Assembly: GCF_003367245.1 (NCBI RefSeq)
Contig: NZ_QRGR01000013.1
Coordinates: 1 to 64,000 of the forward strand
DNA from: Pontibacter diazotrophicus
GTDB lineage: Bacteria; Bacteroidota; Bacteroidia; Cytophagales; Hymenobacteraceae
Reading direction: 5' to 3'
DNA: 64,000 nt
In this document: piece by piece, positions 35,143 through 44,835 of the stretch
Position numbering within the stretch: the stretch's first letter is position 1
Layout of the letters: every line of letters starts with the position of its first letter
Program-made: the position numbers and the translations under genes
The notes under the pieces: generated by a model
The model's input: the letters and a program-made list of their open reading frames with translations, nothing else
Told to the model about the DNA's origin: nothing
Databases searched by the model: none

Positions 35143-36220
35143 ATGACAACTGAACAGGTTAAGGAATTAAAGGCCAGAGTTGAGGCCTTGAGGAGGTATC
35201 TTTGACTACGATACCAAGAGACAACAAATAGAAGAAACAGAAAAGCAAACCACTGCGCCTGATTTCTGGGACGATCCAAAAGCTGCGGAGAAAGTCCTTA
35301 AAGAAATCAAATCGATAAAAGTATGGACAGACCATTATGAGGAGGTAGAGAAAGCGATCTCCGACTTTGAGGTGCTGTTTGATTTTTACAAAGAGGGAGA
35401 CGTTTCGGAAGAGGATATTAAGCAGGAGTTTAAAAAAGCGACTGAAGCAGTAGAGGGTCTTGAGTTCAAGCGCATGCTGAGCAGCGAGGAAGACCAGTTG
35501 AATGCCATCATCGAAATTAACCCGGGTGCCGGCGGTACAGAAAGCCAGGACTGGGCCGAGATGTTGATGCGCATGTACATCATGTGGGCGGAGTCTCATA
35601 AATTCGGTGTGAAGCAAATCAACTATAATCCGGGCGACGGTGCCGGTATAAAGTCCGCTACCTTAGAAATAACCGGCGACTTTGCCTACGGTTACCTGAA
35701 ATCTGAAATAGGGGTACACCGTTTGGTGCGCATCTCACCGTTTGACTCCGGTGGCCGCCGCCATACTTCGTTCGCCTCGGTATTTTCTTACCCGGTAGTA
35801 GACGACACCATCAATATCGAGATCAACCCGAGTGATATTGAATGGGATACTTTCCGATCGGGCGGTGCCGGTGGCCAGAACGTGAACAAGGTAGAGACAG
35901 CCGTGCGCCTGAAGCACAAGCCATCGGGCATTGTGATTGAGTGCCAGATTGAACGCTCCCAACTTATGAACAAAGAGCACGCGCTGCGCATGCTGAAGTC
36001 CCGGCTGTACCAGATAGAGATAGAAAAGCGAAACGAGGAGCGTGACCGCATCGAGAGCACCAAAAAGCGCATCGATTTCGGCTCGCAAATCCGGAATTAT
36101 GTGCTGCACCCTTACAAGCTCATCAAAGACATTCGGACGGGTGTAGAGCGTAGTGATGTGCAGAACGTGCTGGACGGAGACCTGGATGAGTATATTAAAG
36201 CATATTTAATGCAGGCGTAA
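35143..36220 (+). CDS. prfB: Peptide chain release factor 2, with programmed +1 frameshift
   Basis: RF2 reads UGA and UAA stops. Frame 0 runs 20 codons from the ATG at 35143 to a UGA at 35203-35205; a +1 shift at CTT TGA C continues as Asp in the frame that ends at 36220. The product is 358 residues (35143-35202 joined to 35204-36220). RF2 hallmarks are present: the SPF codon-reading tripeptide at 198-200 and GGQ at 243-245. The frameshift gives the known autoregulation: low RF2 makes ribosomes pause at UGA and shift. It is a single gene between two terminators. Predictors that miss the shift will report only the downstream piece. Confidence 0.97.
35189..35206 (+). promoter_or_regulatory. prfB: prfB programmed +1 frameshift site
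   Basis: An internal Shine-Dalgarno AGGAGG (35191-35196) lies 3 nt before the slip codon CTT (35200-35202) and the in-frame UGA followed by C (35203-35206). This is the canonical RF2 arrangement, and a rare Shine-Dalgarno in an organism group that mostly starts without one. Confidence 0.97.
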
Positions 36221-36237
36221 GCCATTCGTAGTATAGC

Positions 36238-36281
36238 ATAAACAGAAAAAGGCACCGGATATGGTGCCTTTTTCTGTTTAT
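36238..36281 (+). terminator. Terminator after prfB
   Basis: A perfect 19-bp stem (36238-36256 with 36263-36281) around a 6-nt loop, with five T in the right arm. Confidence 0.9.
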
Positions 36282-36970
36282 GTCTGCTATGTATTTAGGA
36301 GAATCATTAGCCCCCACCCAGCTGCAATTGTAGGTAATATTTTAAGGTAACAGTGTTGCCAAGGTCTTATTCCCGGAGAAAGTATAACAGGAAGAAGGGG
36401 TGTTTTTTTTATTATATACAAACGCTTATAAATCATCCACTGATAGGTCTATTTTTATGAAAAACTCATCATGATATATTTCATTTTGATAAAAATATGA
36501 CCTAGTTATTAACGAATAAATACAATTTACTGGGATTGGTAAGTGATTGCTCAGAAAAGAGATATATTTATCAGTGAATATAACAAGGGATGTAGGTTGT
36601 TTTTGTTGTGACATCAATAAACTAGTGCGTTTAATGACAAATTTATTTTTTTTTGCCGCTATTGTTTTTGTATTTGTTAATACATAATATTGGGAAACGA
36701 TAATAAACATTAGCGTACGGCGAGAAAAAAATAGCAGATGATTCATTGTACCCTAATCCAACTCCAATCCCTGTGTTAGTTTACTGTATCTGTTGTAAGG
36801 CCCGTAGCTGAAAAAGCTTCAATAAAATTTGAGAAAGACTTAGTACTGCCAGGTGTTTTATACTTCCTGACTATCATGAATAAAGCACCTGCAAAGTGCT
36901 ACTGGAAATGTATTGCTTAAATATTACAATAAACCAAACTCAATTAACTTAATCTAACTACTAACAACAA
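36282..36970. other. Long AT-rich leader before SusC
   Basis: About 690 bp, strongly AT-rich from 36400 on. A minus-strand frame at 36426-36746 has low-complexity, residue-poor content and no family resemblance, so I reject it. The region should hold the SusC promoter and perhaps a regulatory leader; no clear -33/-7 pair or small-RNA structure was picked out. Confidence 0.5.
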
Positions 36971-39900
36971 ATGAGAAAATTGTTACTCATGAGTTTTGTT
37001 TTTGTGCTCACGCTTCTACAACAAGCGTATGCACAGAGCAGAACGGTGTCTGGAACGGTAACCGACCAGGCCACATCACAAGGGCTACCCGGTGTAGCGG
37101 TAATCGTAAAAGGTACAAGTGTAGGAACGGCCACAGGCCCAAATGGCGGTTTTACAGTAAACGTTCCTGAAGGCTCAAACACACTCGTGTTCAGGTACAT
37201 TGGATACCAGACAGTGGAGCGGTCTGTTGACAACAACAGTACAATTGATGTATCGCTGGCAATAGACAACAAGCAACTGGAGGAGGTTGTGGTAGTTGGA
37301 TACGGTACGCAGCTGAAAAGAGATGTAACCAGCTCTATTGCCCAGGTAACAGGAGAGGAGATAGCCAATTTAGCTACTCCGAGCTTTGACCAGCAGTTAG
37401 CCGGTCGTGCCTCTGGTGTGCAGATCACGCAGCCATCAGGTATTCTGGGAGCCCCTCCGAAAATCAACATCCGTGGTGTAAACTCCATTTCTTCCAGCAC
37501 ACAGCCACTTATTGTAATTGATGGTGTGCCTGCTATTACTGGAAACCTGGGTGGTTTTACGCCTGCGAACGCTCTTGCCGACATCAACCCGAACGACATC
37601 GAGTCTTTTGAAATTTTGAAGGATGGTGCTGCTACGGCTGTGTACGGTTCCCGTGCATCAAACGGTGTTATACTGGTTACTACAAAGCGCGGTAAAGCAG
37701 GTCAGGCTAAATTCTCTTACGATGGATGGGCTGGTACTGCCAAGGCAATTGAACTGCACGACCTGCTGAATGCAGCAGAGTTTGTTGAAATTACCAATGA
37801 GAAATACAGAAACATCGGACAGACTGAGCCGGCAAATTTAGGAGAGTCTGACACAGACTGGAACAAAGAAGTATTCCGTACTGCCCTGCAGCAAAGCCAC
37901 GCCTTCTCAGCGAGCGGCGGTACTGACAGAAACACTTATTACTTCTCTCTGGGTTACACTGATCAGGAAGGTATCGGACGCGCCAACAACCTGAAGCGTT
38001 ACACGGTGCGTACGAACATGACAACAAAGGTTACGGACTGGCTGGATTTCGGTATTCAGGCAGGCTTGTCCAACCAGATCAACGAAGGCCCTTTAACTGG
38101 CTCTAACAGCTTGTCTGGTAATATGTTCAGTGTTATCCGTATGCACCCTAACGTGCCGGTATATGATCCGGAGCACCCGACCGGATATAACATTGATGAG
38201 GTAAACCCACGCTCGCTGGGCCGCGGACCAAACACCGCCACTATCGCCAACGGTATCCCGAACATTCGTTTTGTACTGGATAACAACCTGCGCAGATCTA
38301 CCAGCTACCGTGGTCTCGGAAATGCTTACCTGGACTTTAAAATAATTGATAACCTGCGCTTCAAAACTTTGCTCGGCGCTGACTTAAGCATGACCGAAGA
38401 CTTCCTGTACAACGATCCACGTCACGGTGATGGCCAGGGATCTAACGGTACGCTTTCTCAGGCTTACACGCCAATCAACCGTTGGAACCTGCAGAACATC
38501 CTGAGCTATAACAAGCAACTGGGCGAGGTGCACAGCATTGATGCAACTTTAGTGCAGGAATACACTAAAACAAGAAACCGTTTCTTCCAGGCACAGGGAA
38601 CTGGCCTTGCCGACCGTTTCTTCCGCGAAAACCTTGTGAGCGGTGCCTTTGCTAACCAGTTTGCTTTTGGTGGTATCGGTGAAAACGGCCTTGCTTCTTA
38701 CCTGGCTCGCTTTAACTACAACTATGCGGGTAAGTATTATATCGGTGGTTCAATCCGTGCGGATGGTTTGTCTAAGCTTCCTGCTGATAACCGTTGGGGA
38801 TATTTCCCGGGCGTGTCTGCTGCATGGAGAATCTCTGAAGAAGAATTCTACAAAAACTCTGCTTTCTCCACCATACTTAGCGACCTGAGACTGAGAGGTA
38901 GCTACGCTGAAGTAGGTAACGTGGATATCTCTGGTAACTACCCTTATTTAGGCACATTCGGCTCAGCACAATACGGTTCTCAGAACGGTATCTCTTACAG
39001 CAACACGGCTAACCCTGATCTGAGATGGGAAGCTCAGAAAATCTCTGATATAGGTTTAGATTTTGGCTTGTTTAACGGCCGCCTTAACCTGGAAATGGCC
39101 TACTGGAAAAAAGACAACTCTGATATTGTACTGAATGCGCCAACGCCTCCTTCTCTGGGAGTGCCAGGAAACAGCATCAGCAGAAACATTGGCCGTATTG
39201 TAAACGATGGTCTTGAGTTTGCTATCTCCGGTACTGTTTTAAGCACTTCTAACTTCAGCTGGAACTCCAACCTGAACTTCTCTACGCAGCGCAACGAGAT
39301 TAAGGAACTTGTGGAGGGACAGGACATTGTGTTTGAATACACCATCCACCGCGAAGGCGAGTCTATCAATGCCATTTATGGTTACAACTATGAGGGTGTG
39401 AACATGGCAAACGGTAACCCTATTTATCGTAAGGCAGATGGTTCCTTAGTGCAGGGCAATATTACGGGTGTGCCTGCAAACCCTGCAACCGGAGCACCAG
39501 CAATAGTAGCCGGTGTATACTACGGATACGACCCGGCTAATCCGGAAGTGTTTGGTGACAGATCTACTTTAACTACTGCTGATAAGCAAATTCTTGGTAC
39601 AACGCTTCCGAAGTGGTTTGGTGGTTTCGATAACAACTTCAAGTATGGCAACTTTGACCTGAACGTGTTCTTCCGCTTCTCTGGTGGCAACAAGATTATG
39701 AACCGTACGCGCCAGGACCTGTTAACGATGGCTTTCGAGAACAACGGCGCAGAGATACTGAACAGATGGCAGAGCCCGGAGAACCCAGGTGATGGCGAGA
39801 CTCCGAAACTAGCAGCCGGTGCCGCTTACAGTAACTTTATCAACCGTGTAAGTGAATCCTCTACCCGTTTCGTAGAGAGTGGCGACTTCTTAAAGCTAAG

Positions 39901-40129
39901 CAACTTAACTTTAGGTTACACCCTGCCTACAGCGCTTACGCAGCGTGCCAAAATTAACCGCCTCAGAGTGTATGCTCAGTTACAGAATGCCCTTGTATTT
40001 ACGAAATACTCTGGCCTGGATCCTGAGACCTATACCAACATTTCTGGTACTAACAGCAACCTTGGTGTTGATTGGAACGGCCAGCCGCAGCAGCGTATAG
40101 CTACTGTGGGTGTAAATCTTGGATTTTAA
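36971..40129 (+). CDS. SusC-like TonB-dependent outer-membrane transporter
   Basis: A 1052-residue SusC/RagA family protein. It has a signal peptide (about 1-21), a carboxypeptidase-like beta domain (about 24-100: VSGTVTDQATSQGLPGVAVIVKGT), a TonB box region, a plug domain with the SusC signature (EVVVVGYG..., ASNGVILVTTKRGK) and a C-terminal barrel ending RIATVGVNLGF. It imports a nutrient bound by its SusD partner, powered by TonB. No glycosidase, peptidase, sulfatase or anti-sigma gene is adjacent, so the substrate is unknown. SusD starts 18 bp downstream. Confidence 0.96.
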   Translation: MRKLLLMSFVFVLTLLQQAYAQSRTVSGTVTDQATSQGLPGVAVIVKGTSVGTATGPNGGFTVNVPEGSNTLVFRYIGYQTVERSVDNNSTIDVSLAIDNKQLEEVVVVGYGTQLKRDVTSSIAQVTGEEIANLATPSFDQQLAGRASGVQITQPSGILGAPPKINIRGVNSISSSTQPLIVIDGVPAITGNLGGFTPANALADINPNDIESFEILKDGAATAVYGSRASNGVILVTTKRGKAGQAKFSYDGWAGTAKAIELHDLLNAAEFVEITNEKYRNIGQTEPANLGESDTDWNKEVFRTALQQSHAFSASGGTDRNTYYFSLGYTDQEGIGRANNLKRYTVRTNMTTKVTDWLDFGIQAGLSNQINEGPLTGSNSLSGNMFSVIRMHPNVPVYDPEHPTGYNIDEVNPRSLGRGPNTATIANGIPNIRFVLDNNLRRSTSYRGLGNAYLDFKIIDNLRFKTLLGADLSMTEDFLYNDPRHGDGQGSNGTLSQAYTPINRWNLQNILSYNKQLGEVHSIDATLVQEYTKTRNRFFQAQGTGLADRFFRENLVSGAFANQFAFGGIGENGLASYLARFNYNYAGKYYIGGSIRADGLSKLPADNRWGYFPGVSAAWRISEEEFYKNSAFSTILSDLRLRGSYAEVGNVDISGNYPYLGTFGSAQYGSQNGISYSNTANPDLRWEAQKISDIGLDFGLFNGRLNLEMAYWKKDNSDIVLNAPTPPSLGVPGNSISRNIGRIVNDGLEFAISGTVLSTSNFSWNSNLNFSTQRNEIKELVEGQDIVFEYTIHREGESINAIYGYNYEGVNMANGNPIYRKADGSLVQGNITGVPANPATGAPAIVAGVYYGYDPANPEVFGDRSTLTTADKQILGTTLPKWFGGFDNNFKYGNFDLNVFFRFSGGNKIMNRTRQDLLTMAFENNGAEILNRWQSPENPGDGETPKLAAGAAYSNFINRVSESSTRFVESGDFLKLSNLTLGYTLPTALTQRAKINRLRVYAQLQNALVFTKYSGLDPETYTNISGTNSNLGVDWNGQPQQRIATVGVNLGF

Positions 40130-40147
40130 TTATTAAATTATCTGACA

Positions 40148-41728
40148 ATGAAAAATAGATATTTCTTAAAACATAAACTGAAGTTAGCGCTCATAGCACC
40201 GGCAATGTGCATGTCGATGCTGCTTACTTCATGCGAAGATGACGTGTTGGAGCTAACTCCCTTCAACGCGCTTTCAGAAGAAACTGCTTTTACTACACCA
40301 GAGCGTATTAACCTTGCGGTGGTGGGCATTTACGATGCGGCACAAAGTGGCTTCTTTGCTGGTGGTGCTGTGCGTGGCTATCCTTTTGGTGCTGCGCATG
40401 TGGAGCAGGGAGACAACCGTGGAGAGGACATGCTGAACCTGGAGGCCTTCTATGCCATCACGTATGAGTCTACCTATAATGCGGCCTCTGCCAACAACCT
40501 GTACCACTTCGAGACCTTGTACGGCGTAATTAACCAGGCAAACGTGGTGATAGAGGGACTGCAGAACGCAGTTGCCTCTAACGTAATCACAGCAGAAGTA
40601 GCGCAACAGTACGAGGCTGAGGCCCGCTTCTTACGTGCTTTGTCGCATCATGAGCTTCTGGTACACTTTGCACGCCCTTACAACCATACACCAGATGCAT
40701 CACACCTGGGTGTGCCTTACAGAACAATGGCTGTTAACTCGCCTGCACGTGTTGAAGAAGCATCTCAAGCGGGGCGTAATACAGTGAAAGAAAGCTACGA
40801 TCTGCTGCTGCAGGATTTGGATTTCGCAGAAGAGAACCTGCCTGACACACGCTCTAACAAAATTTCAAGAGCTACACAGGGTGCCGCCATCGCGCTTAAA
40901 ACACGTGTGCTGCTGCACAAACGCGACTGGGCTGGCGTAATAACAGAAGGCCGTAAACTAGTGCCTGAATCAGCTCCCTTTGTGAGCCCAATTGGCGGGT
41001 ACAGCTTAACAGCGTCTCCTGAGGGTCCTTTTGAAAATAACAGCAGCAACTCGGAGTCTATTTTCTCTTTTGAGAATACAGCAAACGATAACGCCAGTGT
41101 GAATGGTTCGCTGGGGCAGATGTACAATGCCGGCACTGGTGGCCGTGCACTGGTGGCAATCAGCCCGATTATCTGGAATGCCGCTTTCTGGCCTGAAGAC
41201 GATGCACGCCGTGATATAACAGTGAGCACCGCCAGAGCCATCTATACCAGCAAATACCGTGATGCAGCAACTCAATCAGACTGGTCTCCGATTGTGCGTT
41301 ATGCAGAGGTAATGCTGAACGTGGCAGAGGCTATCGCCAGAACAGAAGGAAATGGTCAGGCGCTGGAACTCCTGAATGCAGTGCGCGGAAGATCTACAGA
41401 TCAGTTGTATACTGATTTATCCGGAGATGCTCTAGTGCAAGCCATCATCAATGAAAGACGTGTTGAGTTCTTGGCAGAAGGTATACGCTGGAAAGATATC
41501 CACCGCCTGGCTGTAGAAGGAACTTTTGGTCCGCAAGGTATTCCTGCTAAAGTTGCTTCTGCAAACTTGAAGTTTACGGATTACGTGGCTGCCAGTGGAG
41601 AAGTGAGAGCAGGTGCAGTATCTGTTGGTGCTATTCCTTATGATGACTACCGTTTCATCTGGCCAATTCCTGTGACTGAGACAAACGCGAACCCTACGTT
41701 AGCAGCGCAGCAGAACCCTGGATATTAG
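40148..41728 (+). CDS. SusD-like nutrient-binding lipoprotein
   Basis: A 526-residue SusD/RagB protein. The lipobox cysteine is Cys29 (LLTSC), followed by acidic residues (EDD) as in surface-exposed lipoproteins. TPR-like helices fill the N-terminal part (AEARFLRALSHHELLVHFARPY), and the C-terminal half has INERRVEFLAEGIRWKDIHR, a hallmark of the family. It sits as a lid on the SusC barrel at the cell surface. It is the last gene of the pair; two terminators follow. Confidence 0.96.
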   Translation: MKNRYFLKHKLKLALIAPAMCMSMLLTSCEDDVLELTPFNALSEETAFTTPERINLAVVGIYDAAQSGFFAGGAVRGYPFGAAHVEQGDNRGEDMLNLEAFYAITYESTYNAASANNLYHFETLYGVINQANVVIEGLQNAVASNVITAEVAQQYEAEARFLRALSHHELLVHFARPYNHTPDASHLGVPYRTMAVNSPARVEEASQAGRNTVKESYDLLLQDLDFAEENLPDTRSNKISRATQGAAIALKTRVLLHKRDWAGVITEGRKLVPESAPFVSPIGGYSLTASPEGPFENNSSNSESIFSFENTANDNASVNGSLGQMYNAGTGGRALVAISPIIWNAAFWPEDDARRDITVSTARAIYTSKYRDAATQSDWSPIVRYAEVMLNVAEAIARTEGNGQALELLNAVRGRSTDQLYTDLSGDALVQAIINERRVEFLAEGIRWKDIHRLAVEGTFGPQGIPAKVASANLKFTDYVAASGEVRAGAVSVGAIPYDDYRFIWPIPVTETNANPTLAAQQNPGY

Positions 41729-41748
41729 TCTTAATTAAATTTAACTTT

Positions 41749-41784
41749 AAAGGCCTTCCGACTTAATCGGAAGGCCTTTTTGTT
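41749..41784 (+). terminator. Terminator after susD
   Basis: A 13-bp perfect stem (41749-41761 with 41767-41779) around cttaa, followed by T-run. Confidence 0.92.
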
Positions 41785-41820
41785 GAAAGGCAGTGGTAAA
41801 GCCTCTCGTTTGTTGCTTAT

Positions 41821-41850
41821 AACCCGCCGTCTTTTGAGTGGCGGGTTTTT
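41821..41850 (+). terminator. Second hairpin before rnhB
   Basis: The stem aacccgcc / ggcgggtt with an 11-nt loop and a T-run. It stands only about 35 bp before the rnhB ATG, so it is either a back-up terminator or affects rnhB expression. Confidence 0.7.
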
Positions 41851-41883
41851 CTTTTTATACTTGTGGCACAGATTTTCACACGT

Positions 41884-42480
41884 ATGCTTTTATCAAACCA
41901 CAGTGGCTATACTTTAGAAGCGGGAGTAGATGAAGTGGGAAGAGGCTGCCTGGCTGGCCCGGTAGTGGCAGCAGCCGTTATCCTGCCTATCGATTATCGG
42001 CACCCACTCCTGAACGACTCCAAAAAGCTCAGCAAGAAACAGCGGGAGTTGCTGCGGGAAGATATTTTAGCAGACGCCGTGGCCTGGGCAATAGGAGAGG
42101 CCTCTCCGGCAGAGATAGATAAAGTAAACATTCTGAACGCAACGTACCTGGCGATGCACAGGGCACTGGAAAAGTTGGAGACAGCGCCGGAGTACCTGCT
42201 CGTGGATGGAAACCGCTTTAAGCCTTACAAAGAGTTGCCTTACAGCTGTATGGTGAAAGGTGATGGAAGGTACCTCTCCATTGCGGCGGCCTCGGTGTTA
42301 GCCAAAACCTACCGGGACAATTTGATGTGCGCATTGGCAGAAAATCATCCGCATTATGGTTGGGAGCAGAATGCCGGTTATCCTACAAAACTGCATCGGA
42401 ATGGAATTGGTCGCCATGGCGCAACGGTGCACCACCGGCAGTCGTTTACGCTGCTGCCCAAACAACCAGACCTGTTCTAA
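41884..42480 (+). CDS. rnhB: Ribonuclease HII
   Basis: A 198-residue RNase HII that removes ribonucleotides and RNA primers from DNA. The conserved active-site segment AGVDEVGRGCLAGPV supplies Asp and Glu; later acidic residues are in LVDGNRF and SVLAKTYRD. I chose the ATG at 41884; a GTG seven codons upstream lies close to the T-run of the hairpin before it. Confidence 0.95.
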   Translation: MLLSNHSGYTLEAGVDEVGRGCLAGPVVAAAVILPIDYRHPLLNDSKKLSKKQRELLREDILADAVAWAIGEASPAEIDKVNILNATYLAMHRALEKLETAPEYLLVDGNRFKPYKELPYSCMVKGDGRYLSIAAASVLAKTYRDNLMCALAENHPHYGWEQNAGYPTKLHRNGIGRHGATVHHRQSFTLLPKQPDLF

Positions 42481-42529
42481 AGCTGTTGTACCGCCATAAG
42501 GCCCTTGTGATTGGGCAGTCCTGGTGCGG

Positions 42530-42970
42530 CTACTGCTTCAGTTTTATAAGGTCAAGAAAAAGGCTGAAGCTGTCGAGGGAGGAATGGCTTTTCTCAAAGC
42601 TGTCGAAGGTAAGTGGCTTTACAATATAACCTGTTACATTCAGGCGCTGGGCGGCCATCCGGTCTACTTCTTCGTTAGAGGTCGTCATGATGAAGACAGG
42701 GATGTGACTGAATTCCGGCTCGCGGCGTATTTCTGCCAGAAACTCCAGTCCATTCATTTTAGGCATGTTGATGTCTAAGAGAATAACGCTGGGTGCAGGC
42801 GATATTTTTTCAGCACCTTCGGTTCCGCGTAGCATGTTCAGAGCCTCGCGGCCATTACGTGCCACCAGTAGCGGAAGGGAAACATTTATCTTACTTAGCT
42901 CCCGCTCTACATTCATAATATCCAGGTAGTCATCTTCAACTAAAAGGATATTAACTGCTTTATCACTCAT
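42530..42970 (-). CDS. Rcp1-like single-domain response regulator
   Basis: A 146-residue receiver domain. The acidic pocket is in LLVEDDYLD, the phospho-acceptor is Asp66 in VILLDINMPK, Thr/Ser in IMTTS and Lys in YIVKPL. The insertion GTEGAEKISPAPSV after helix 2 is typical of the Rcp1 group that partners with bacteriophytochrome-type and CHASE3 kinases. It has no output domain. It follows the kinase gene by about 47 bp on the same strand, so the two form a two-component pair. Confidence 0.92.
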   Translation of the reverse strand: MSDKAVNILLVEDDYLDIMNVERELSKINVSLPLLVARNGREALNMLRGTEGAEKISPAPSVILLDINMPKMNGLEFLAEIRREPEFSHIPVFIMTTSNEEVDRMAAQRLNVTGYIVKPLTFDSFEKSHSSLDSFSLFLDLIKLKQ

Positions 42971-43017
42971 TATCTAATTGTGCCTCCGGTAAAAATCTAA
43001 ACAAATAAAATATTATC

Positions 43018-44481
43018 TCACTTTTTAGGCCATGTAAAGGTAAAAGTAGCGCCCTGCCCGGGTTGAGACCTAACACCTATGGTGCCTCCCTGCCATTCTA
43101 CAATCTTCTTTACGATGGTTAAACCAACACCAGTGCTTTCCACCGCATCCCGTTCCTGCAGCGTCTGGAAAATTACAAAAATCCGCTCATGGTAATCCGG
43201 ATCAATGCCCGGGCCGTTGTCTGCTACAGAAAATTCGTAGAAGTCATCTAATTCCTGGCAGGTTACCTTTATCAGGCCCTCGCTTTTATCATGGTACTTA
43301 ATAGCATTATTGATCAGGTTGCTGAACACCTGCTGCAGCTGTATACGGATGGTATACAGTATTGGCATGTTATCCTGTACCTCAATCCTGAAGCCTGGAG
43401 GAGGGGTGAGCATATCTACTACCTCACTCAGTAGTATGTTCACATCCACTTCCTCCTCTATCTGTTTCGTGCGGCCGATGCGGGCAAGCGCAAGTATACC
43501 GTTTATCAGGTTTTCCATGCGGTGCACCCGAATGCGCATCATCATAAGGTACTCCTGCACCTTGGGAGGCAGCTGCGTGCCCATGTCTTCCTCTACCCAA
43601 CGCGAAACCACCTCTATGCCACGTAGCGGCGCTTTCAGATCATGCGATACCACATAAGCAAACTGGTCGAGTTCTTTGTTCTTGCGGTCCAGCTCGGTAA
43701 AGGTCTCACCTATGGTAGCCGACATACGGTTAAGGGAGTGCGAGAGTTGGCTGAGTTCATCGCGGGAGTTGTCGATTATCTGGGTTTTGTAATCGCCCTG
43801 CGATACTTGTTCAGCCAGCGTCACCATTTTGATGATGCGCCCCGAGATGAGACGCGTAATGTAGTAGGCCCAACTTAACCCCAGAATAACGGATAGAATG
43901 GTGAGTATGGTAGAGAGCTGCTTGGTGTTTATTATACTATTGTTCAGGCGTTCACGCCGCTCTGTACGTACCTGGTACTCGTAAGCATTAAACTCACTGA
44001 AGGAGGTACGGATGGAGTCCATCAGGGCTTTTTCTCCCAATACAAGGCTGTCCAGCCTCAGGTGAAAAGTATCGTCTACTTTGTCCACATCTGTGCGTAC
44101 CATGGCAATGAGTGGTTCAGCATACACCCTCCGCCATCGGTTTTGCAGGTGAATAATCTCATTCATTTTTTCTTCCTGCCCGGGTAAACCAGATATAAAT
44201 TTCTTCGTTTCCTGGAAAAGGCTGGGCAGCTTGTTTTTTGCCTGTACGTAGGGCTGGAGGAACGTTTCATTTCCATTTAACAAAAACCCGCGCAGGCCTG
44301 TTTCCATGTCAATAATGTCGCGCTGCAGGGAAGCTGAGTTCCGAACTACAACCTGGGACCGCGACACCCACACGGTGTTCTCAATTACAGCGTCTGAAAG
44401 CCTGATATTGACAATGGCTACCGCTGTAAAAAGGAGTGAGATGAGTAGGAAGCCTGCGAAAAGTTTATAAGAAAGTTTCAT
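43018..44481 (-). CDS. CHASE3-domain sensor histidine kinase
   Basis: A 487-residue membrane kinase. The first membrane helix is at about 7-27, an extracytoplasmic CHASE3 domain at about 38-180 (DIIDMETGLRGFLLNGNE), the second helix at about 190-208, HAMP at about 208-262, then HisKA with His280 (VVSHDLKAPLRG) and HATPase with NLINNAIKYHD, DNGPGID and GVGLTIVKK. It is of the phytochrome-like kinase type that pairs with Rcp1 regulators. The signal is unknown. It lies upstream of its regulator on the minus strand and is divergent from gcvT. Confidence 0.94.
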   Translation of the reverse strand: MKLSYKLFAGFLLISLLFTAVAIVNIRLSDAVIENTVWVSRSQVVVRNSASLQRDIIDMETGLRGFLLNGNETFLQPYVQAKNKLPSLFQETKKFISGLPGQEEKMNEIIHLQNRWRRVYAEPLIAMVRTDVDKVDDTFHLRLDSLVLGEKALMDSIRTSFSEFNAYEYQVRTERRERLNNSIINTKQLSTILTILSVILGLSWAYYITRLISGRIIKMVTLAEQVSQGDYKTQIIDNSRDELSQLSHSLNRMSATIGETFTELDRKNKELDQFAYVVSHDLKAPLRGIEVVSRWVEEDMGTQLPPKVQEYLMMMRIRVHRMENLINGILALARIGRTKQIEEEVDVNILLSEVVDMLTPPPGFRIEVQDNMPILYTIRIQLQQVFSNLINNAIKYHDKSEGLIKVTCQELDDFYEFSVADNGPGIDPDYHERIFVIFQTLQERDAVESTGVGLTIVKKIVEWQGGTIGVRSQPGQGATFTFTWPKK

Positions 44482-44835
44482 CTAAGGATGCTTTTCCTTT
44501 GCCTTGAATACATGCAATGGCATGCCTGAAATTTAAAGGTACAATTGTTTTCTGAAGTTTTTAAGTCTGCGAGCGGCAAAGCAACAGCAAAAAGAGCGAA
44601 ATTAGCTTGATAAGCTGGATATGGCTAAGGTGTGGGGAGGCATGAAAAGGAACAAGCATAATGGGAGAAGCTGATTCGATGCAACAGGAACACGCCTGAG
44701 CAGCAGCAATTTTAGGTAATGTACCCTGGCTAAAGCTAACTTGCTGCTGCTGTAGGGGCAGGTATTTTATTTCGGAAGGGGATATAATTTACTTATTTTT
44801 GCCACACAAATACGCTGAACCTTATACAACACTGC
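44482..44835. other. Divergent intergenic region
   Basis: About 350 bp between the CHASE3 kinase and gcvT. It contains a probable gcvT promoter box at 44794-44801; nothing else recognisable. Confidence 0.5.
44794..44801 (+). promoter_or_regulatory. Probable -7 box (TAnnTTTG) for gcvT
   Basis: TATTTTTG fits the Bacteroidota -7 consensus and lies 34 bp before the gcvT start. Confidence 0.4.

Noticed and set aside
35143..36220. prfB as a frameshifted pseudogene
   Set aside because: The shift site is the canonical RF2 programmed +1 site, and all catalytic motifs are intact.
36426..36746. Minus-strand frame of 106 codons before SusC
   Set aside because: Low-complexity, AT-driven composition with no recognisable family.
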